From NCBI GenBank assembly GCA_008360955.1, contig LUCM01003458.1, forward strand, positions 1 to 64,000: a stretch of 64,000 bases of DNA, written 5' to 3'. Positions within the stretch are counted from its first letter, which is position 1. Every line of letters starts with the position of its first letter. The DNA is from Fasciolopsis buskii (lineage: Eukaryota > Platyhelminthes > Trematoda > Plagiorchiida > Fasciolidae). The notes below the pieces were generated by a model, which was not told the origin of the DNA, searched no databases, and saw only the letters and a program-made list of their open reading frames with translations. Position numbers and translations under genes: made by a program. Below, piece after piece: positions 33,471 through 47,169 of the stretch.

Positions 33471-33664
33471 CCATTCCCTAAAAACCATAGTCATACAAAT
33501 AAAAAAAATACATTCCATAAATTTGGATGTCATGTTGTTATCAGATGAGGTTGAGTGTAAGTCCACTTACCAAGATCATCCAAACATACTTCATGATAAA
33601 GTCCTTCGCCAGCACTGTACGGGAACTTGGAAAGTTCTATTTGTCTGATTGCGGCTAATCAAAG

Positions 33665-36018
33665 CTCTCAAACTTTGGAGCTTTGTCCTACTTATATGCA
33701 TTATCAAAAAACAACTGGAAAGAGTAATTTTACAAAAACGTTTTGGTCAATTGGGAGAGATGAAAAGAGCCGACTGCGTACATAATTTAAGTGTGTCGTT
33801 CACTCTTAGTACGACATTCAGCTGGTCAAAGGAAAGAACCATCTTACAAAATGCTATCGTTCAAGTAGGTTTTTACTTGGTTTCTGTTTGGTCATGATTG
33901 TTGCTCAATTGCTTACGATAATTTTTATTGTTCGTTAGACCGATTTGTGGATCATACACCTGGATGAAAAAGCTAAAGTTTCCCTAACTTTGGTGGGGAG
34001 ATCTCTCTACCGGTTTGCACACCAAGATGCAGCTTTTAATAAAATACTTGGTAAAATTCAGCATTAGCTATTTCAGTTAATGGCAATATATATCTGTACA
34101 CATCAGGACTATTCAATCGAATGAAAACTGCGTTAACGAGCAGCGAATTTGTTCGGTAATTATATTCGATACTATAGACATGAATGATTCCTGGATGAAT
34201 TGTTCCAACAAATTTCGCTTTACCGACATCAGCTGTTTTCAACGAAGTCGAATGTACAAAAGAATAACGCTAATTCAAACAGAAGTAATTGGATGAGGCA
34301 GTCGTGAAGCTGCTCCACACAGGGAACCATGATCATCACTAATGGTCTCCTTTCCAAATGAGTTGGAAAAGTGAAAAAAACATCAGGAGTCCGGCATCCG
34401 AACAAAATGAATTCCATCCCACCAAAATGTCCACACGGAGAAAAGTTGGACGATATAGGTTGGCTCATTCTCCTTTGCACTTATCCAACACCTGTCAATT
34501 GCCGTTCGCGGTAAAAAGAACCCGTCTTCAGCATCAAACTTTATGACCGCAGACCGCGTGAAAACAATAAGGAATAGAGTGAACGTTGGGTCAATGTTTT
34601 CGCTTTGACCGTAACGTGGAAACAAGCGGCGCACGAAAACATTAAGATCATATGTTTCCAAGACAGTGTGAATTGGAATTATGGACTGAAATGACCCGAT
34701 GGAATTGTTTGAGGTAAATGAGCTGTAGAAAACTGTTTTATGAGAACAGATCGATCTAGGTCAGGGAAAGTGTGACAGCCGGTGGAAATAATTAACCTAA
34801 AAATCAACGAAGTTTTTAATTACAAAAAGAAACAAGTACTTCGTATTCGCTTCTTTTTCAATAATTTCACTGGCAAGAATACATACCTTTAACATTTCGG
34901 AAAGAATAACCGTTTGTTACTTGTAAACAGTAAAATAAATAACGAACCGGTTATGAATGTAAGATACCATCATCATCATCATCATCATCATCATCGTTCA
35001 GCGTTGAACAGCAACGCAAGCTCCACTGTCCACTGCCTCTTCCCCAGAGTTACTTGTTTCTACAGAAAGACGGGATATGCACGGGGAACAAGGATTGGAC
35101 CTACGCAGGTGAGAAAATTAAAAATACTACAGTAGCCAACACACGAAAATCTAAACAGAACAATGAACACAATGGAATGAGGAAATCTTTTAAGCACACA
35201 GAAGTTTCAGGGTGAGTAACGTCAGCGTTCACATACCTTGATAAATTAAGTTTTACCAAACATTTCACAAGTCAAAAGGTTCAGACCGCAGTTTGAACTC
35301 AATCCAGCAACCACTGTCTAGTTAAGCATGAATTTCATCCAACGGATTCATTGAAATTTGCCTATCTGTGGCAGACTGCACTGACGGAAAGCAGGTATTA
35401 TCCCCAGAAGTCCTCCATTTCGCATTACACATGTTTTCTAATGGTCCCCGAAATTTAGCAGTTCTGGTGTTTGTACTTTGACTCACTACTTACTAACTGT
35501 AACGTTCTGTGCACCTACTATTTGAAAGATATGCTGTAGCTTGTTGCCCTGAATCAGTGCGGCAATTTCGTTCTGCCGATGTGTATCCTTCTTGCACGTT
35601 AGGATCAGTGGTTTTGTACTTCGCATTGGAGCTAATGGTCCTCAGACAACCCATCGGTTAAGAATCCTTCTTTTGCAATCGTACAGGACTTCGGATGCCA
35701 GTAATATGTGACGCAAGGTCATGTATTTGACGGCATAAAAACTAATAATACAACAAAAATCAGTACACCCATACAATCCAGAGGAGGCGCTCGTAGCTAT
35801 TTCATTATTTACCGAGGAAGTTTGTGCCTCGCCCGACTGCTCCAACTACTAACACGTTTATTATCCCCATTTGTAGATGCCTGAACGGCTAGGGAAACAG
35901 ACAGGATTCCACCAGGACCAGCGGACAAATCCGGAACAAAATGGGATACTGTTATTGCAAATAACGAAGAGGTTGAATGAAAATACATTTATAAACGGCA
36001 GCCAAACAACAAAAACAG
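33665..36018 (+). CDS. Candidate two-exon fragment
   Basis: Exon 33665-33864 (acceptor tgtctgattgcggctaatcaaag, donor TCAA/GTAGGT) has a hydrophobic lead (LWSFVLLICII) and then basic sequence (KKQLERVILQKRFGQLGEMK). It joins in phase 0 to 35877-36018 (acceptor cacgtttattatccccatttgtag, donor ACAG/GTAACG), a polar exon beginning MPERLGKQTGFHQDQRTNPE. The second exon has the better splice sites. Minus-strand candidates at 34036-34685 occupy the intron, which weakens one or the other. The product is unrecognised. Confidence 0.28.
34036..34685 (-). CDS. Candidate last two exons, minus strand
   Basis: Exon from 34685 (acceptor catcgggtcatttcag) begins SIIPIHTVLETYDLNVFVRR and contains AVIKFDAEDGFFLPRTAIDR. 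It ends at a donor near 34480 (ATAA/GTGCAA; GACAG/GTGTTG is stronger but breaks phase). The terminal exon 34036-34232 (acceptor gtacattcgacttcgttgaaaacag) contains FVGTIHPGIIHVYSIEYNYR and SPDVYRYILPLTEIANAEFY and ends in TAA. ATTAAA, a common poly(A) variant, overlaps the stop. The composition is very protein-like, but the family is not recognised. Confidence 0.33.
34968..35102 (-). repeat. Retroelement 3' end with (GAT)n tail, copy 2
   Basis: Inverted copy of the unit at 96-233: on the minus strand TAGAAACAAGTAACTCTGG, CAGTGGAGCTTGCGTTG and TGTTCAACGCTGAACGAT lead into a cleaner GAT repeat (34968-34995 read as CAT on the plus strand). Confidence 0.7.
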
Positions 36019-36720
36019 GTAACGAAATATTCAGGATGTACCGCAAAGTCTCTATAAGTCATCTGTGATTTATTCCAATACATTCAGCACAAGCAGCTGA
36101 TGTATTTCCATCCACGCAACGCAACCGTTAGTGGTGGAACGCAATCCTCAGTGTTATGTAGACGTTGAACTGTTTAGCAAGCCACAAACAAGCATTAGGC
36201 GTTCTACGAAAGATTTCAGATTCAATTATATAAATATTTTTGATTAGACAGTGGTCGAAGGGTCTGAATTCTACGATCATAATTAACACTGCCCAGGACC
36301 GTATTCGTCAGGCACATTGATGGTACCTTAAGCAAAACGTCTTTGCCTTGATCCTACCAGGTGACTGAAGATGCTTCAAATGTTTATCCTTAGTGCCTGT
36401 CTAGGGTCGTTGTTTGATGGGTGATGTGTACGAGACCCACCAGTGAGCTGGGACAATAGAGTTTTATATTTGACCGGGCAGGATCCAACATATTTCGCCA
36501 ACTGCGAGGCCTCGTTTTGCTTGTTATCAATATCTCCAGAGGCCTATTAGTCTGTTAAGTGTCAATGTAGACAGTCGTGTTTTATTCTGTCCCACTGGTT
36601 ACTGCTTGTCTAGTTTGCGCCGTAAACCGGCCCTTTCCGTCCAAGGTATCCACGATCCTCAGCTTCGCTTACTTTCAACATTGTTGGAAAGCTTCTCTAA
36701 ATAGAAAATCTATAGTCTTC
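36019..36720. other. No feature seen
   Basis: No convincing exon, repeat pair or internal promoter box was found in this stretch. Confidence 0.35.
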
Positions 36721-36723
36721 GTT

Positions 36724-36780
36724 TTATCGCAGCGGTAAGGCGCATGCTTACAAAGCTACATGAGCAGGGTTCGAAACTTA
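36724..36780 (+). repeat. tRNA-like SINE head
   Basis: An A-box-like ATCGCAGCGGTAAGGCGC at about 36726 and the B box GGTTCGAAAC (36768-36777) are spaced as in a tRNA. The 3' arm needed to close an acceptor stem is missing, so this is a SINE-like relic and not a tRNA gene. Confidence 0.42.
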
Positions 36781-36959
36781 ATTAGCGAGGCGGTTTTCAT
36801 ACCGTCCAAGCGCAGGACTATCATAGACACCCGTTCGTTAATTGCTCGGGAAAACAATGTACCGGAATTTGACAGATGAGAAAGTACCTTTATTAAACTC
36901 TTTTTAAAGCGGATGATGCTAATGCCCACGTCTCTCATTTTCCTTTACAAATTCTTGTT

Positions 36960-39220
36960 ACCTTGAGCTCATCAATATTTGACTTAGAGCGCCTACCCCA
37001 AAAGGTGTTTGGGTGCCTACTTCCATTAGATCATGGAAAGGAACAAACAGCGAGTGATTTGTTTTTCTTTTTCTGCTACTTTTATTCGCATCTATTCTGA
37101 CGGAGAAAAACAAAATCGGGAGAAAAAAGAAGAGAAATAACGAAATGTCACATCTTCTTGTCGGAAGACTCCAAGAAGTTCCGAACACATATTTAACAGT
37201 CGGCAACCAATTAATAAACACTACTAGTTTCGGGCAAGTTATTTAAGACTATTGCTTATTATTTCCGTGATTGCCAAACATTCTCATCGGACTAGTTGTT
37301 GCATTTGAGACAAAATGTTTGAGAGTAATATTGGCACGACAAGGTTGAACACTAATCTTGCAGACCTACCCAGTTACGTTCCCTTTGTAAACATGCTCAT
37401 TTGATATGGAAATGTGTCACTACAAATATTTATCACAGAATAAAGTCTTGGAAATGGGAATGCTAAAAAGCCGACCTTTCACCCGATTTTATTCACCGAT
37501 TTTAAAACTCGGCTATGTCAGTCTGAGCCACGAATTTTGCTGACTTTGATAAACTGTATATCACTCGCATTCTTCAATGTTTTACCCGTCATCGTACGAA
37601 CCCGAAAGCAGTCCAGTTCAGTAAAAACAAAGCTCGTTCCTCAAGCTCTGTTGTGCCGGGCCATTTAGGCCTATTATCAGCCTAAACGATCGGATTGAAA
37701 GCAAATGGATTCTTTTCCGACTCAAGCCTGGATCTTGAACGGAGACCTTTGAATGCACAGTGCCGGCAAAACACAAACCAGCATCACATTCCAAAGCATT
37801 CGGAGCAATGTCAAGGAAAGGCTGTGATAAATGAACAATTTGAAAGACCTACGGTAGTTTAACTTGAATTTATGATCCCAAACGTTGCAACGTCTAGAGT
37901 CTAATCAAAACTTTGAATTGGATATCCTGGCAACCCATCTGTTATTATCAAAAGGTCGGAGATCAAACATGCTTAAACAGGAATGTTAGCTGTAGGAAAT
38001 TTGCAATGGAAAGATGCACACAAAATTAGCATGTACTTTGGCGAGGAACCGACAAGCAAACCCTGAACACCTCGGTTCAGCATAAAATACCATACACAAA
38101 TTGTTAAACATCCACAGCACCCATCCAAAACCTTTTCAAGGAATACGAAGTGAGACGAGAAAAGTGTAAGATTTGACAGACCATGACATTTCAGTAGGTC
38201 AGTAGATCAAAATCACGCGAACCAGCCACAAGACTGTCCGAGAATCAAAGAATCAGAACTACACACAGGTCGACGAAATCATGAGTGAAATCACGTCAAA
38301 ATGACAGAATAACTGAAAGAATGGGCGATAAAACAGATGCCTTTTATAGGGTCAAACGCAGTGCTGAAAATATTAGAAGGGATTCCGTTACACAGAATCA
38401 TAAGCCCCAAACTTCCATCTCACTTTCCACCGACATACTTTCACAACGATCGAGATGGACACAAATTAATTTTAAATGACAATACAGTTTAGATTAAACA
38501 GACACAAGTAGTTTGAGTGATTTCCTAATGGCATGAAAGTTGGTAAAAAGTACTCAAACAACTGACTATGGGATCGGACCATGTATGAAAGAATTCCCTG
38601 CACAAGACGAGATCCGATGGACTCGCTCGCTTTTTTTCCGGCCACATGCTGAAGACCCAGATGTGAATAAACACGTTCAACGCAAATAAGCAAATACTAC
38701 TTGGATTAGACTCACCTGAATCGAGTTAGTAAGCTAAAATCCCTCAACAAGTAGGAAACGGGAAAATTCCACAAATATATTATATGATATAATCTGTGCC
38801 GAATAGATGGTTCTGTTAACCAGTGTTTGTAAAACGATGGGAAAATTGGGAACAAATGTTTTACGAGCATTAATTAATTACTGTAATTGAACTGCATCAT
38901 TCTTCTTTCTTGTAATCGGTAATAACTGCTGTCAAGTGTTGCTCGAAAATCATGGTTGAACCGACAATAATCAGATTGTGTAATTTCATCTTGTAAGATG
39001 GATGCCTCATAATTTATGTGCATCAACAAAAACCCAGGGAAATCTACCGGAACAACTAACATTTCCACTACTGTAAAACCATTCGGAACGATACAATTAA
39101 TCTCAGTGACTGGCATTTCCGCCGCTAGCCGTCGTAACCATCCCAAAGCCGACATTTGGCCGGCAATAAACTTGTCTAGACTGGTAGGAAGAGAGTGTGT
39201 CATTGACAGATGGTGTCTTT
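36960..39220. other. No confident feature
   Basis: Open frames here are short, with poor splice context. No repeat family shared with the rest of the window was found. Confidence 0.35.
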
Positions 39221-39231
39221 GTTGTCTCTAG

Positions 39232-39285
39232 GTGTGAGCAAGTGTCTGCAAAGCTGAAGGTCGTCGATTCGATTCTGACTGGTGG
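39232..39285 (+). repeat. tRNA-like SINE fragment
   Basis: GTGTGAGCAAGTGTCTGC followed by GTCGTCGATTCGATTCTGA (B box at about 39262-39276) resembles the promoter half of a tRNA-derived SINE. Read backwards it gives ESNRRPSALQTL, the kind of peptide that SINE heads produce when translated. Confidence 0.4.
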
Positions 39286-40439
39286 CACTGGCTGCTGAAT
39301 GCACTTTGCATTAAGTGAATTTTCAAATTTATAGAACAACCTCTTGAATGTGTCGTCTGAGGTACAACAAGGCATAGGATAATGTCCCTCAGATTTTTTT
39401 CAGCTCGATGGTTCATGTCCACAGAAAAGCAGACGGCAAGACTACTGCTTCAACTGTAAAGTTAATGTATGTTCGTGAGCTCAGCAATCGGTAAGTTATT
39501 TGTGCCTAAGCTGACCACTTTACACTAGGCCAAAATTCAGACATGCTTGTTCGTCGGAATACGTGATTATCTTGAGCTGACTATTGATTCAATGGAAGTG
39601 ACAAAATGAGGTCCATCATTTGTGTGTGTTCTTTTTGACATCATGCTCTAGAATCCGGTATTTTTGCAGTGACAAGTTGGAAGTCTTATAAGTGAACTTG
39701 AAGGATCCCTGTTTGCACGGTGTCGGTTAATTTAATTTCAAATCAGTTGGGGAGGTCAAGCTGATATGCTGTAGTTAGACTGTCAGAATCATGACGATTG
39801 GGTATGGCCACTTTGATCGTCTCACCCCTCGACGCTTTCCAGTCCGGTAACAGCGGCCCTTTTACGTCGACGTAGAACTGCTAATGGTCTTAAGGTACCG
39901 CCCAACATTATTTTTTTTTACAAGTTTCGCAGGAAAAATGCTTGTTTCGGTCAAATTTGGCATTTGCCTCCCAGGTTTTCCAATCCCTAAACTTTTTCGA
40001 GAGACCTGAGGGAAGTGGACGAATTTTCGGTGTCGAATCGGTTGCACCAGCAGAAGGGAACTTAAAATTTCTGTCTCGTGCCTCCTAAAATAAAGCACCG
40101 GTATTATGTCATCCGTAAGCTGATAGATTCAGTTAACTAGAAAATATTCAAATCAGCCTCTATCCATCGGACGTTGAACAGGATCAGTTGACTGCCTTCA
40201 GACCGGATCTGCAAGCTTCGCCTTGTGACTTTTACTGGAGCTTCTTTGCGCGCATGCCCGTTGGTAGTTAAAGGATTTCGTGCGCAACTGGTTAACTCGA
40301 TTCTCAACATGATATATTGTGAAATTCTTCTTGATCGCTTTTCAAAATCCACCTCACGATAAAACAAAATGGTGCAGAAAGAACCCAATGGTTCCTGTCG
40401 ACAGATTGTAGGACTTACCAACAAAAATGGCACATGAAG

Positions 40440-43430
40440 ATATCTGTCTGATTATCGAAGAAGAAAGTATAGTTGAATCGCAGACATTGGTCTCAATGGA
40501 ATTAAGAACAGCCAGTTTCTTTTCGACTAAAGTCGTGGCAGAGTGTGGTTATTGCGCACATTTTATGAAACTTTAGAATAAAAAAATGGATTCGCGATGT
40601 GAGAAATGACGTTTGCATAAATGGCCGAAATTAATGTTGATTATCTACAACCTCGTGCCGAGGGTGAGGCCACTGTCAACCGACGGATGCTGGATAATTA
40701 GATCGACTTTAGTTTTTGGCAATTAATTAAAAATTCTCACATAACTTAGGTGATCAATGTTGAAATATGGTAGAAGCTGCCATTCATTACGTTTGTTCGG
40801 ACTTGTCAACGGAACCACTTGCTTCACAAATGTTCTTCCCAGTGGACCGAGAACAAAACTCCATAGAATAAATATTTTAGTCCCCAAAAATCACGGATTT
40901 GTCTAACTGTCCAATTATTGCTTTCTTATGTGACGTTAATGAGACGTTTACGATGTGGCTAACATAGAGAGGAACACACGTAGCATCCGTGGAATTCGTC
41001 GGCAATATTAATGAGGACACAACCTGGAAATTCGCGAAAGTTTCCACTTCAATAATCCAAACGTACTTCAAGAACCCGTATGAGATATTTAGAAAACCGA
41101 ACCGGGCGAGAAGGTTGCAAAACCTGATAGCGTTTACGCAGTCCTCGTTCCAGTTCGAATGATTTTCCCAAGTCATCCGGTACCTGGACTGGGAACACAA
41201 ATAAATGGTTGAAAAGCTCACAATTGGATGAACCGAAGGCTTTTCACCAAGTCAGGTTTATCGCATTCGCAAAGCTGCCGCTTTTAGAATGGGCAAAGAT
41301 CAAAGTCAAATGACCAACGAAAATAATGTAACATATTAGCACAAATTTTTAAGCAAATGTTTTGTTTTTTATTCAGTTTCGATTTATTGTTATGTTCGCA
41401 CGAAAGTGGATTATTAGACCGGTTAGAAAATAAAACCTGTCCAGCGGACATCCATGGTCTGAAATGAAATTCCGCCACACTTATCACTTACCACCTACCT
41501 GTGAATTCGGTAGCCTGATGGTATGTGCCCCTGCTGGGTACGCGGACGGCTGACAGTTGGATCCCAACTCTAGTTGCTAAACGTCCCACAGGGAAAGGCA
41601 GAACCATGCCTAAAGATAATGAATCAGTTGTTCCAATAAATTGGTCAAAGAAACGGAAATAACAGCCCATTTGGTTAGGCGAAACCTAACTTGCGTGTTC
41701 ACAATGATATTGCTGTCCATCCGTCCATCCGCCGGCCTTTCTTTTGCATGATATCACTGGAGCTTGAGTCGATTTAGGCAGGATAATTCATGCCGGTAAT
41801 TGGATCACGATTATAGTGGAAAGAATTTGAACCAAAAACGTTAATGGGAAATGTTTATGGATGAACCAGATCATTGTTCAGCTGACCATGAGAAACCACT
41901 TATTCTAAAGTAGACTGGCTCAGGCGGATATGTTTCAGCAGTGCATGACGAACACTTAGTCACAACAATTCCTATATCAGCAGATATGCATTACACCTCG
42001 CCTCTCACTCACTAAACCCAGAAGGGTATCCGGTTATCGATCAGCGCCAGGGGAAGAGGGTGAAATCAAATATTCTAGGTAGGTATGCCAGATAGTTTTT
42101 ATCCCAATGAGGATAATTTTCCATCTCAAGGGAACCCGAATCGAGGCTTGAAAAAACATTAACACTTTGCTGACGGTGTTCCGACAACCGAATACCGAAG
42201 TCAAAGGTTTAAGCTGAGGGGAGCTGAAACTTGATTTGCCCGGATATTTTCCCAAAACCAATTTGATGGCATGTAGTGAAAACGGGATTTTAGTTCATCA
42301 GTTGGGATGCATATTAAATCCGTTGTTTAGAGGTCTACGTTTCAATGTCTTCTTTTCTCTTCTACTAAAATGCCTACGCCGGATCAGGCCTAGTAGGAAC
42401 CGAGCGAATTAGTTTGTTAAGGTCTTAGCAGGTCTGAGGAAATTCAAATGTTGCCGTTCAAATCAAAATCAGATTTGTGTTTGTTAGGACCAGGATTTTT
42501 CGTCATCTTGATTCAGGGCAAGGAAGGGACAATACTTGGCACAATAGTTCCCTTGACACATCAGTGCAGCACTAGAATTACTACTTTCTATGAATTTTCA
42601 CCTTAACCTAATCTTATCCTAGTAGACATGAGATTCCAAACTATACCAACCTTAGGAAAATTACGAATACTTTTTTGACTTTTCCAGTTTTAGTGAATCC
42701 CATTTGACACTGGCACAGAGAGTCTCAGTGGGTCTACATTCCTTGCATCATTATCTACGTTCTGGGTCATACCAAATCTTATTTATTTTACACTGAAATG
42801 GACGGAAAAATAATAGCATAAGGCACATGACAATAAGTGAGCATCAGGTTTGTCTTTCAGATACTTGAATAATTGCAATGGCATGAGTTTGACTGATAAT
42901 ATTTATTGCGAACCACCTCTAAATACTGCAATCCGATTTTTGATTGTTCGCTAAACCTAGACCCATCTTTTACCTAATTCGATGTTCCCGCTTAGTTTTC
43001 AGGTTATCACGATCTACACGCTGATGACAGACAGCTTACATCCTCGATTTCCGCCGCCACCACTCCCAACGAACCTGTTATCAAGACTATTTCTTAAGTC
43101 AATAATGGATGTCAAATAGCAGTGCAGCGGTCACATAAGAAGCGCAAAGAATATCCATTGGGCTTATTCTATGACGCTGCTGCATTATGGCTGACAGGCG
43201 AAACGCATTAATCTGACACCTAAATTCTAGGGGACTTACTAAACAGGAGCATTCCAACTATAGGACCTTCGGTCTCTCAGAGTCAGTCTCTTTAGGGACG
43301 AAGCTACGAGCTGGTGCTGAAAGTGCAAGATCACTCTGTTTCGGTCCGATGAGTCGTGTGACAGTAGAGGCGGCTCATGTCTAAGACAGGACTGTCCGAC
43401 AAGCCCGTTTGCTTTCAGGTGAATTATGCA
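40440..43430. other. No confident feature
   Basis: Only chance-length frames. Part of 41488-41600 resembles a decayed tRNA-like unit (GTAGCCTGATGG..GTTGGATCCC), but the B box is poor. Confidence 0.3.
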
Positions 43431-43499
43431 CGGGCTAAAGACCCGGTCGATCGCAAGCTAGGAAGCAGAGTAAGGAACCAACTACTCGACCAATTTCTG

Positions 43500-43810
43500 G
43501 AACAAGGATAAGTGGGGTCTGATTTCCTGCCATGTTCGCAGGCCAACAGGGGCGTGGCCTGACATGAAAACCGAGGACTAGACAATAAGCCCTGGTGAAA
43601 GGGGGCAACTGGTCATAGATAGCATGACCACAACAAATAAACAAAACAGTCATGTTGACGGGTCACCGCTTCGTATGTCCGTGCTCGGTGGTTCAAGCCG
43701 GGCGGCGCTGAATTTGGGTCGAACTGACATACTGAGGTCGTTAGAGTTAACGGCTTTGCTAGCCAGACTGTAAAAGAGTCGCCATTTTTTGTTTGAGAAT
43801 GATGTGTCAG
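43500..43810 (+). repeat. Possible SINE or repeat fragment, GC-richer than surroundings
   Basis: The GC content rises sharply. A B-box-like GGTTCAAGCC (about 43689) follows GTCACCGCTTCGTATGTCC. There is no clear tail and no second copy in the window. Confidence 0.28.
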
Positions 43811-43869
43811 CTGAGATTACATGTACGCTGTCCGCTGAAAAAATGTCCACTGTAATTGGTTAAAAGGGG

Positions 43870-46800
43870 GTCAAAAATTTTGCACCGTCATTTCTTAATA
43901 TCTAACTCGTCACATTCAGTTGCACTTGGGCTCACACTGTGCTCATGAAGGAACAGTTTGTCCGACATCCAGCTAAAATCCGGTAATTGAAGCCACGAAA
44001 TCAACAAAAGCCAAGGAAATTCGTCGTTCAAGTCTGACTGTCAACGGCAAGCTACATTGGTTCGGTAGTATACTATACACGGTATCCACGGAGCGAGCCA
44101 CCATTCAGTGGTGACGCTAGAAGGTCTCAGACACATTCAGAATGATCACATTACATTAACCCTGCTGGGCAATAACGATCCATTACCTACCGGGCTATTC
44201 AGTCGTCACCCGTACAGCTTTTTCTATTCGAGAGACAAAGCTTTCGATCACGAAGGCAAACTGATGGATTCTAATTTAGTGAACCCGAGAAACTTGGCAT
44301 TTCGGTGGTGCAAACGATGATGTACGAATATGGTAAACTAATCATTTGGAATAATGAATTTGTATTTTGTTTACTTAAGTAAACAAGCTGATCAGATGCA
44401 ACAATACCATGTTAAATTAGATGTAGAAGACTTGTCGAGTAGAAAATATAACCGCAAGACAAACTGCTGTTTAATAAGTGTAGTGGGGAATGTCGTTTGG
44501 CTATTAAAAGATGGCCCGTTCATGCAATACTGAAGGAAGGTTCGGGGACACCCAAAGCAGCTTTTTCACAAAAAATTCACATCGATTTAGCGTTGTGGTA
44601 GATAACGGAAGCGTCTTTTGATATCTAGATTATACGTGTAGACACAAGACAATAAACTTCTATCCACCGAATATGTGAGTGTCCAGGAGCATTTGAATCC
44701 TGGACTTATTCAACTAATGGTAATCGTCCTCTATCTTGCTACTTAAGTCTGTTAGACTAGTTTGATCGAATTTCTTAATTGCTCACGCATCTATTCGTAA
44801 ATGAGGAGATAAAACCATTGAATTCTTGTTTTTGTACTGTGAACAGTACATTTACGAAGTTAATCATGAGCGCAAAGAATCATTTTTTGTGTCGCACGAA
44901 GTAGTATCAGTGCACTTTGAACTGGCACCTGCACACTAAAAAGATTCGACATGTTCACAATTCTAGGACTAACATTTACCTAAAGAGTAAGATTTTGAAG
45001 GTGTTTTTAACTTTTTGATTACTTAATTTTCTGAAGTTCATTGATTGTAAAAGAGTGCTGGCATCTGTAATCAAGCCGTATTTATTTCAACTTAGCAATG
45101 CCATGAGCAAGGTCAGATAAAGTATTCTTTTCAGGATAATTCTTTCCACATGCAGATCCCGATAGTCCTTTCGAAAAATATGTCAAAACAAATAAAGTTC
45201 GACCGGATGCTAATGAACTCAACCGTAAAAACTCAGTAGATATCTTTTTCTCGCAAAAATTACAGGTTTAAATTGGAACATTTATTCTGACTAACACGAT
45301 GTTTCTGCGAAGAGCCCCAGCAATGCAAAGTGGCAAATAACTTTTATATCCCCGGGGATTGGAAAAATGTTTGTCATATTTGCTTACATTTTAGCTAGCT
45401 TTAGAATCTCGAATTGACTTGCTTTTCTTGCAATTTGATCCCATAGGATCATAATTTTTGTGTGCGCATTTCATAAAAACTAGGGTTTAATCCTAAGGGC
45501 TATCTAAGCAATGTTGAGATAGTGCAAGAAACAAAACTTGCCTGAGATACTCCCTTCTTACGATTAATTGAAGAGCCCGATGGGAACGGATTATCGTCCT
45601 AAATAGCATAGTAATAATCAAGTAAATCAAACCGGGTAACAACTTTTCGGCGAAAATGTTCCTTTGAATAATTCGCAAATTGAAGGATTAATTACCCATC
45701 CATTTTGGAGAGGAAGTTGACAATAAATTGCGCAGTCGAGAAACTCATGAAAATGGAACTTGAATGATGAGGTAGCACGGTATTGTTTTGCTTTCCATAC
45801 AGTAATAGCTTAAACAGAAGCAGAGTTCAGCTTCGCTGATGCCCTGCTTTAGTCATTTAATGTTGTCACTCACCGAGATTTACTCGCACGACGAATTAAC
45901 GACAGGCAGTTTCGTGAATTTACATGAACGCCGTTCTTGAAGAATCCCTCCAAAAGAGAGTTAAATAGGCGATGGTAAATGGCAATTCTCTGAAATCTGG
46001 TTCGTCAGCGCATCTGGCCTACTGAGACATTATTTCGTTCGATGCAATCTCAGGTTTCAAAATCACGGTTGATCGTTTCCCATACTCGATTAGTAGACCA
46101 AAGTGGCAGTAGGACATGGCTCTTCCACCACACTCATACTTCAAGCATATCGTTAAATGTCAGCTCCACGACTTGGGTTCATGAAGTTACGGTCAGCCCG
46201 CTAACAACCGCAATTTTTGATTTAAGTTAACAAATGAGACGAACGGATTCTGCTTGGTTTGCTTCATTCGTCTGACTTTCAGAGCTCAACATTCCAATAG
46301 CATTAGGAAAACTCAGCATCGTTTCGATAGGGAGATTCTTGGTTTCTGTGCCTTACAACTTTCCTCCCAATAATTGCGGGACCACATTTGGTAACTACTG
46401 TTCAGCGTAAGGCAGGCGCAGTATTTTTCTCTGAATAAAGAAAACAGCGGGCCGCTTTGTGCGCTTCATTTCAGAGATATTTTGACAGGGATGCCCAGAC
46501 AAACGGTTTAAGCAAAATCCAAAGCGATCAATAGCCGAACACTTTGTTGCCTTGCTTTTTATTTAACTATCAAGGGATAAATTTGATATCCGTAGTCAAC
46601 AATTCTTCAAGCGAAGCAGAAGCCGAAGCAACATACTTGAATTTATTGGGACGGTGTAAAATGTTCGCTACAACACCCACTAAACTCCTCTCGGCTTGAA
46701 ATGCTGATAAGTGACTGATAAGTCTGATAATGCGGCTGTGCAACGTTTTTGTGGGATACGCTGTGCGACCAGATGAATGTTTGCACAACTAGATGACCCG

Positions 46801-46960
46801 TAAGTCAAATGACATAATTTCCATACCATTCAGCTGGATCCGGAAGTCAGTCAGTGAATTATGTCAAACTCCTGCCTACCTGCGGATAGCCAAACCAGAA
46901 TCAGTGGCGTGTTGAAATCCGCTGACTACTGTTTACTCCGCGTTATGCGGCCCAAGTTTA
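43870..46960. other. No confident feature
   Basis: AT-rich DNA with chance-length open frames and no repeat partner. A 10 bp inverted pair, TGACATAATT (46808) and AATTATGTCA (46857), brackets about 40 bp just before the next SINE-like unit. Confidence 0.3.
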
Positions 46961-46984
46961 CAAACTTTGGATTTGACCGGCCTT

Positions 46985-47060
46985 GACAAATGTAGAAATG
47001 ACTCAGATTCGCTGCAACTTGGATCTCAGCGGGATTCGAACCCTCGCATAAAAGCAAACC
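46985..47060 (-). repeat. tRNA-like SINE fragment, minus strand
   Basis: On the minus strand GCGAGGGTTCGAATCCCGC (about 47029-47046) is a perfect B box in a good T-arm context. The upstream A box is weak. It is probably the head of a tRNA-derived SINE. Confidence 0.42.
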
Positions 47061-47169
47061 AAGTCTTTGTACCTTATGTGTTCAACTTTCTGATCTCGAA
47101 TGACATGTCAGATAAGGGTAGTACACTACTTAAGGGCTATTGCCGACCGGCCCAAATTACGTGAGGACG

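Noticed and set aside
41488..41600. tRNA-like boxes GTAGCCTGATGG and GTTGGATCCC
   Set aside because: The B box departs from the consensus at key positions, and no tail or second copy is present.
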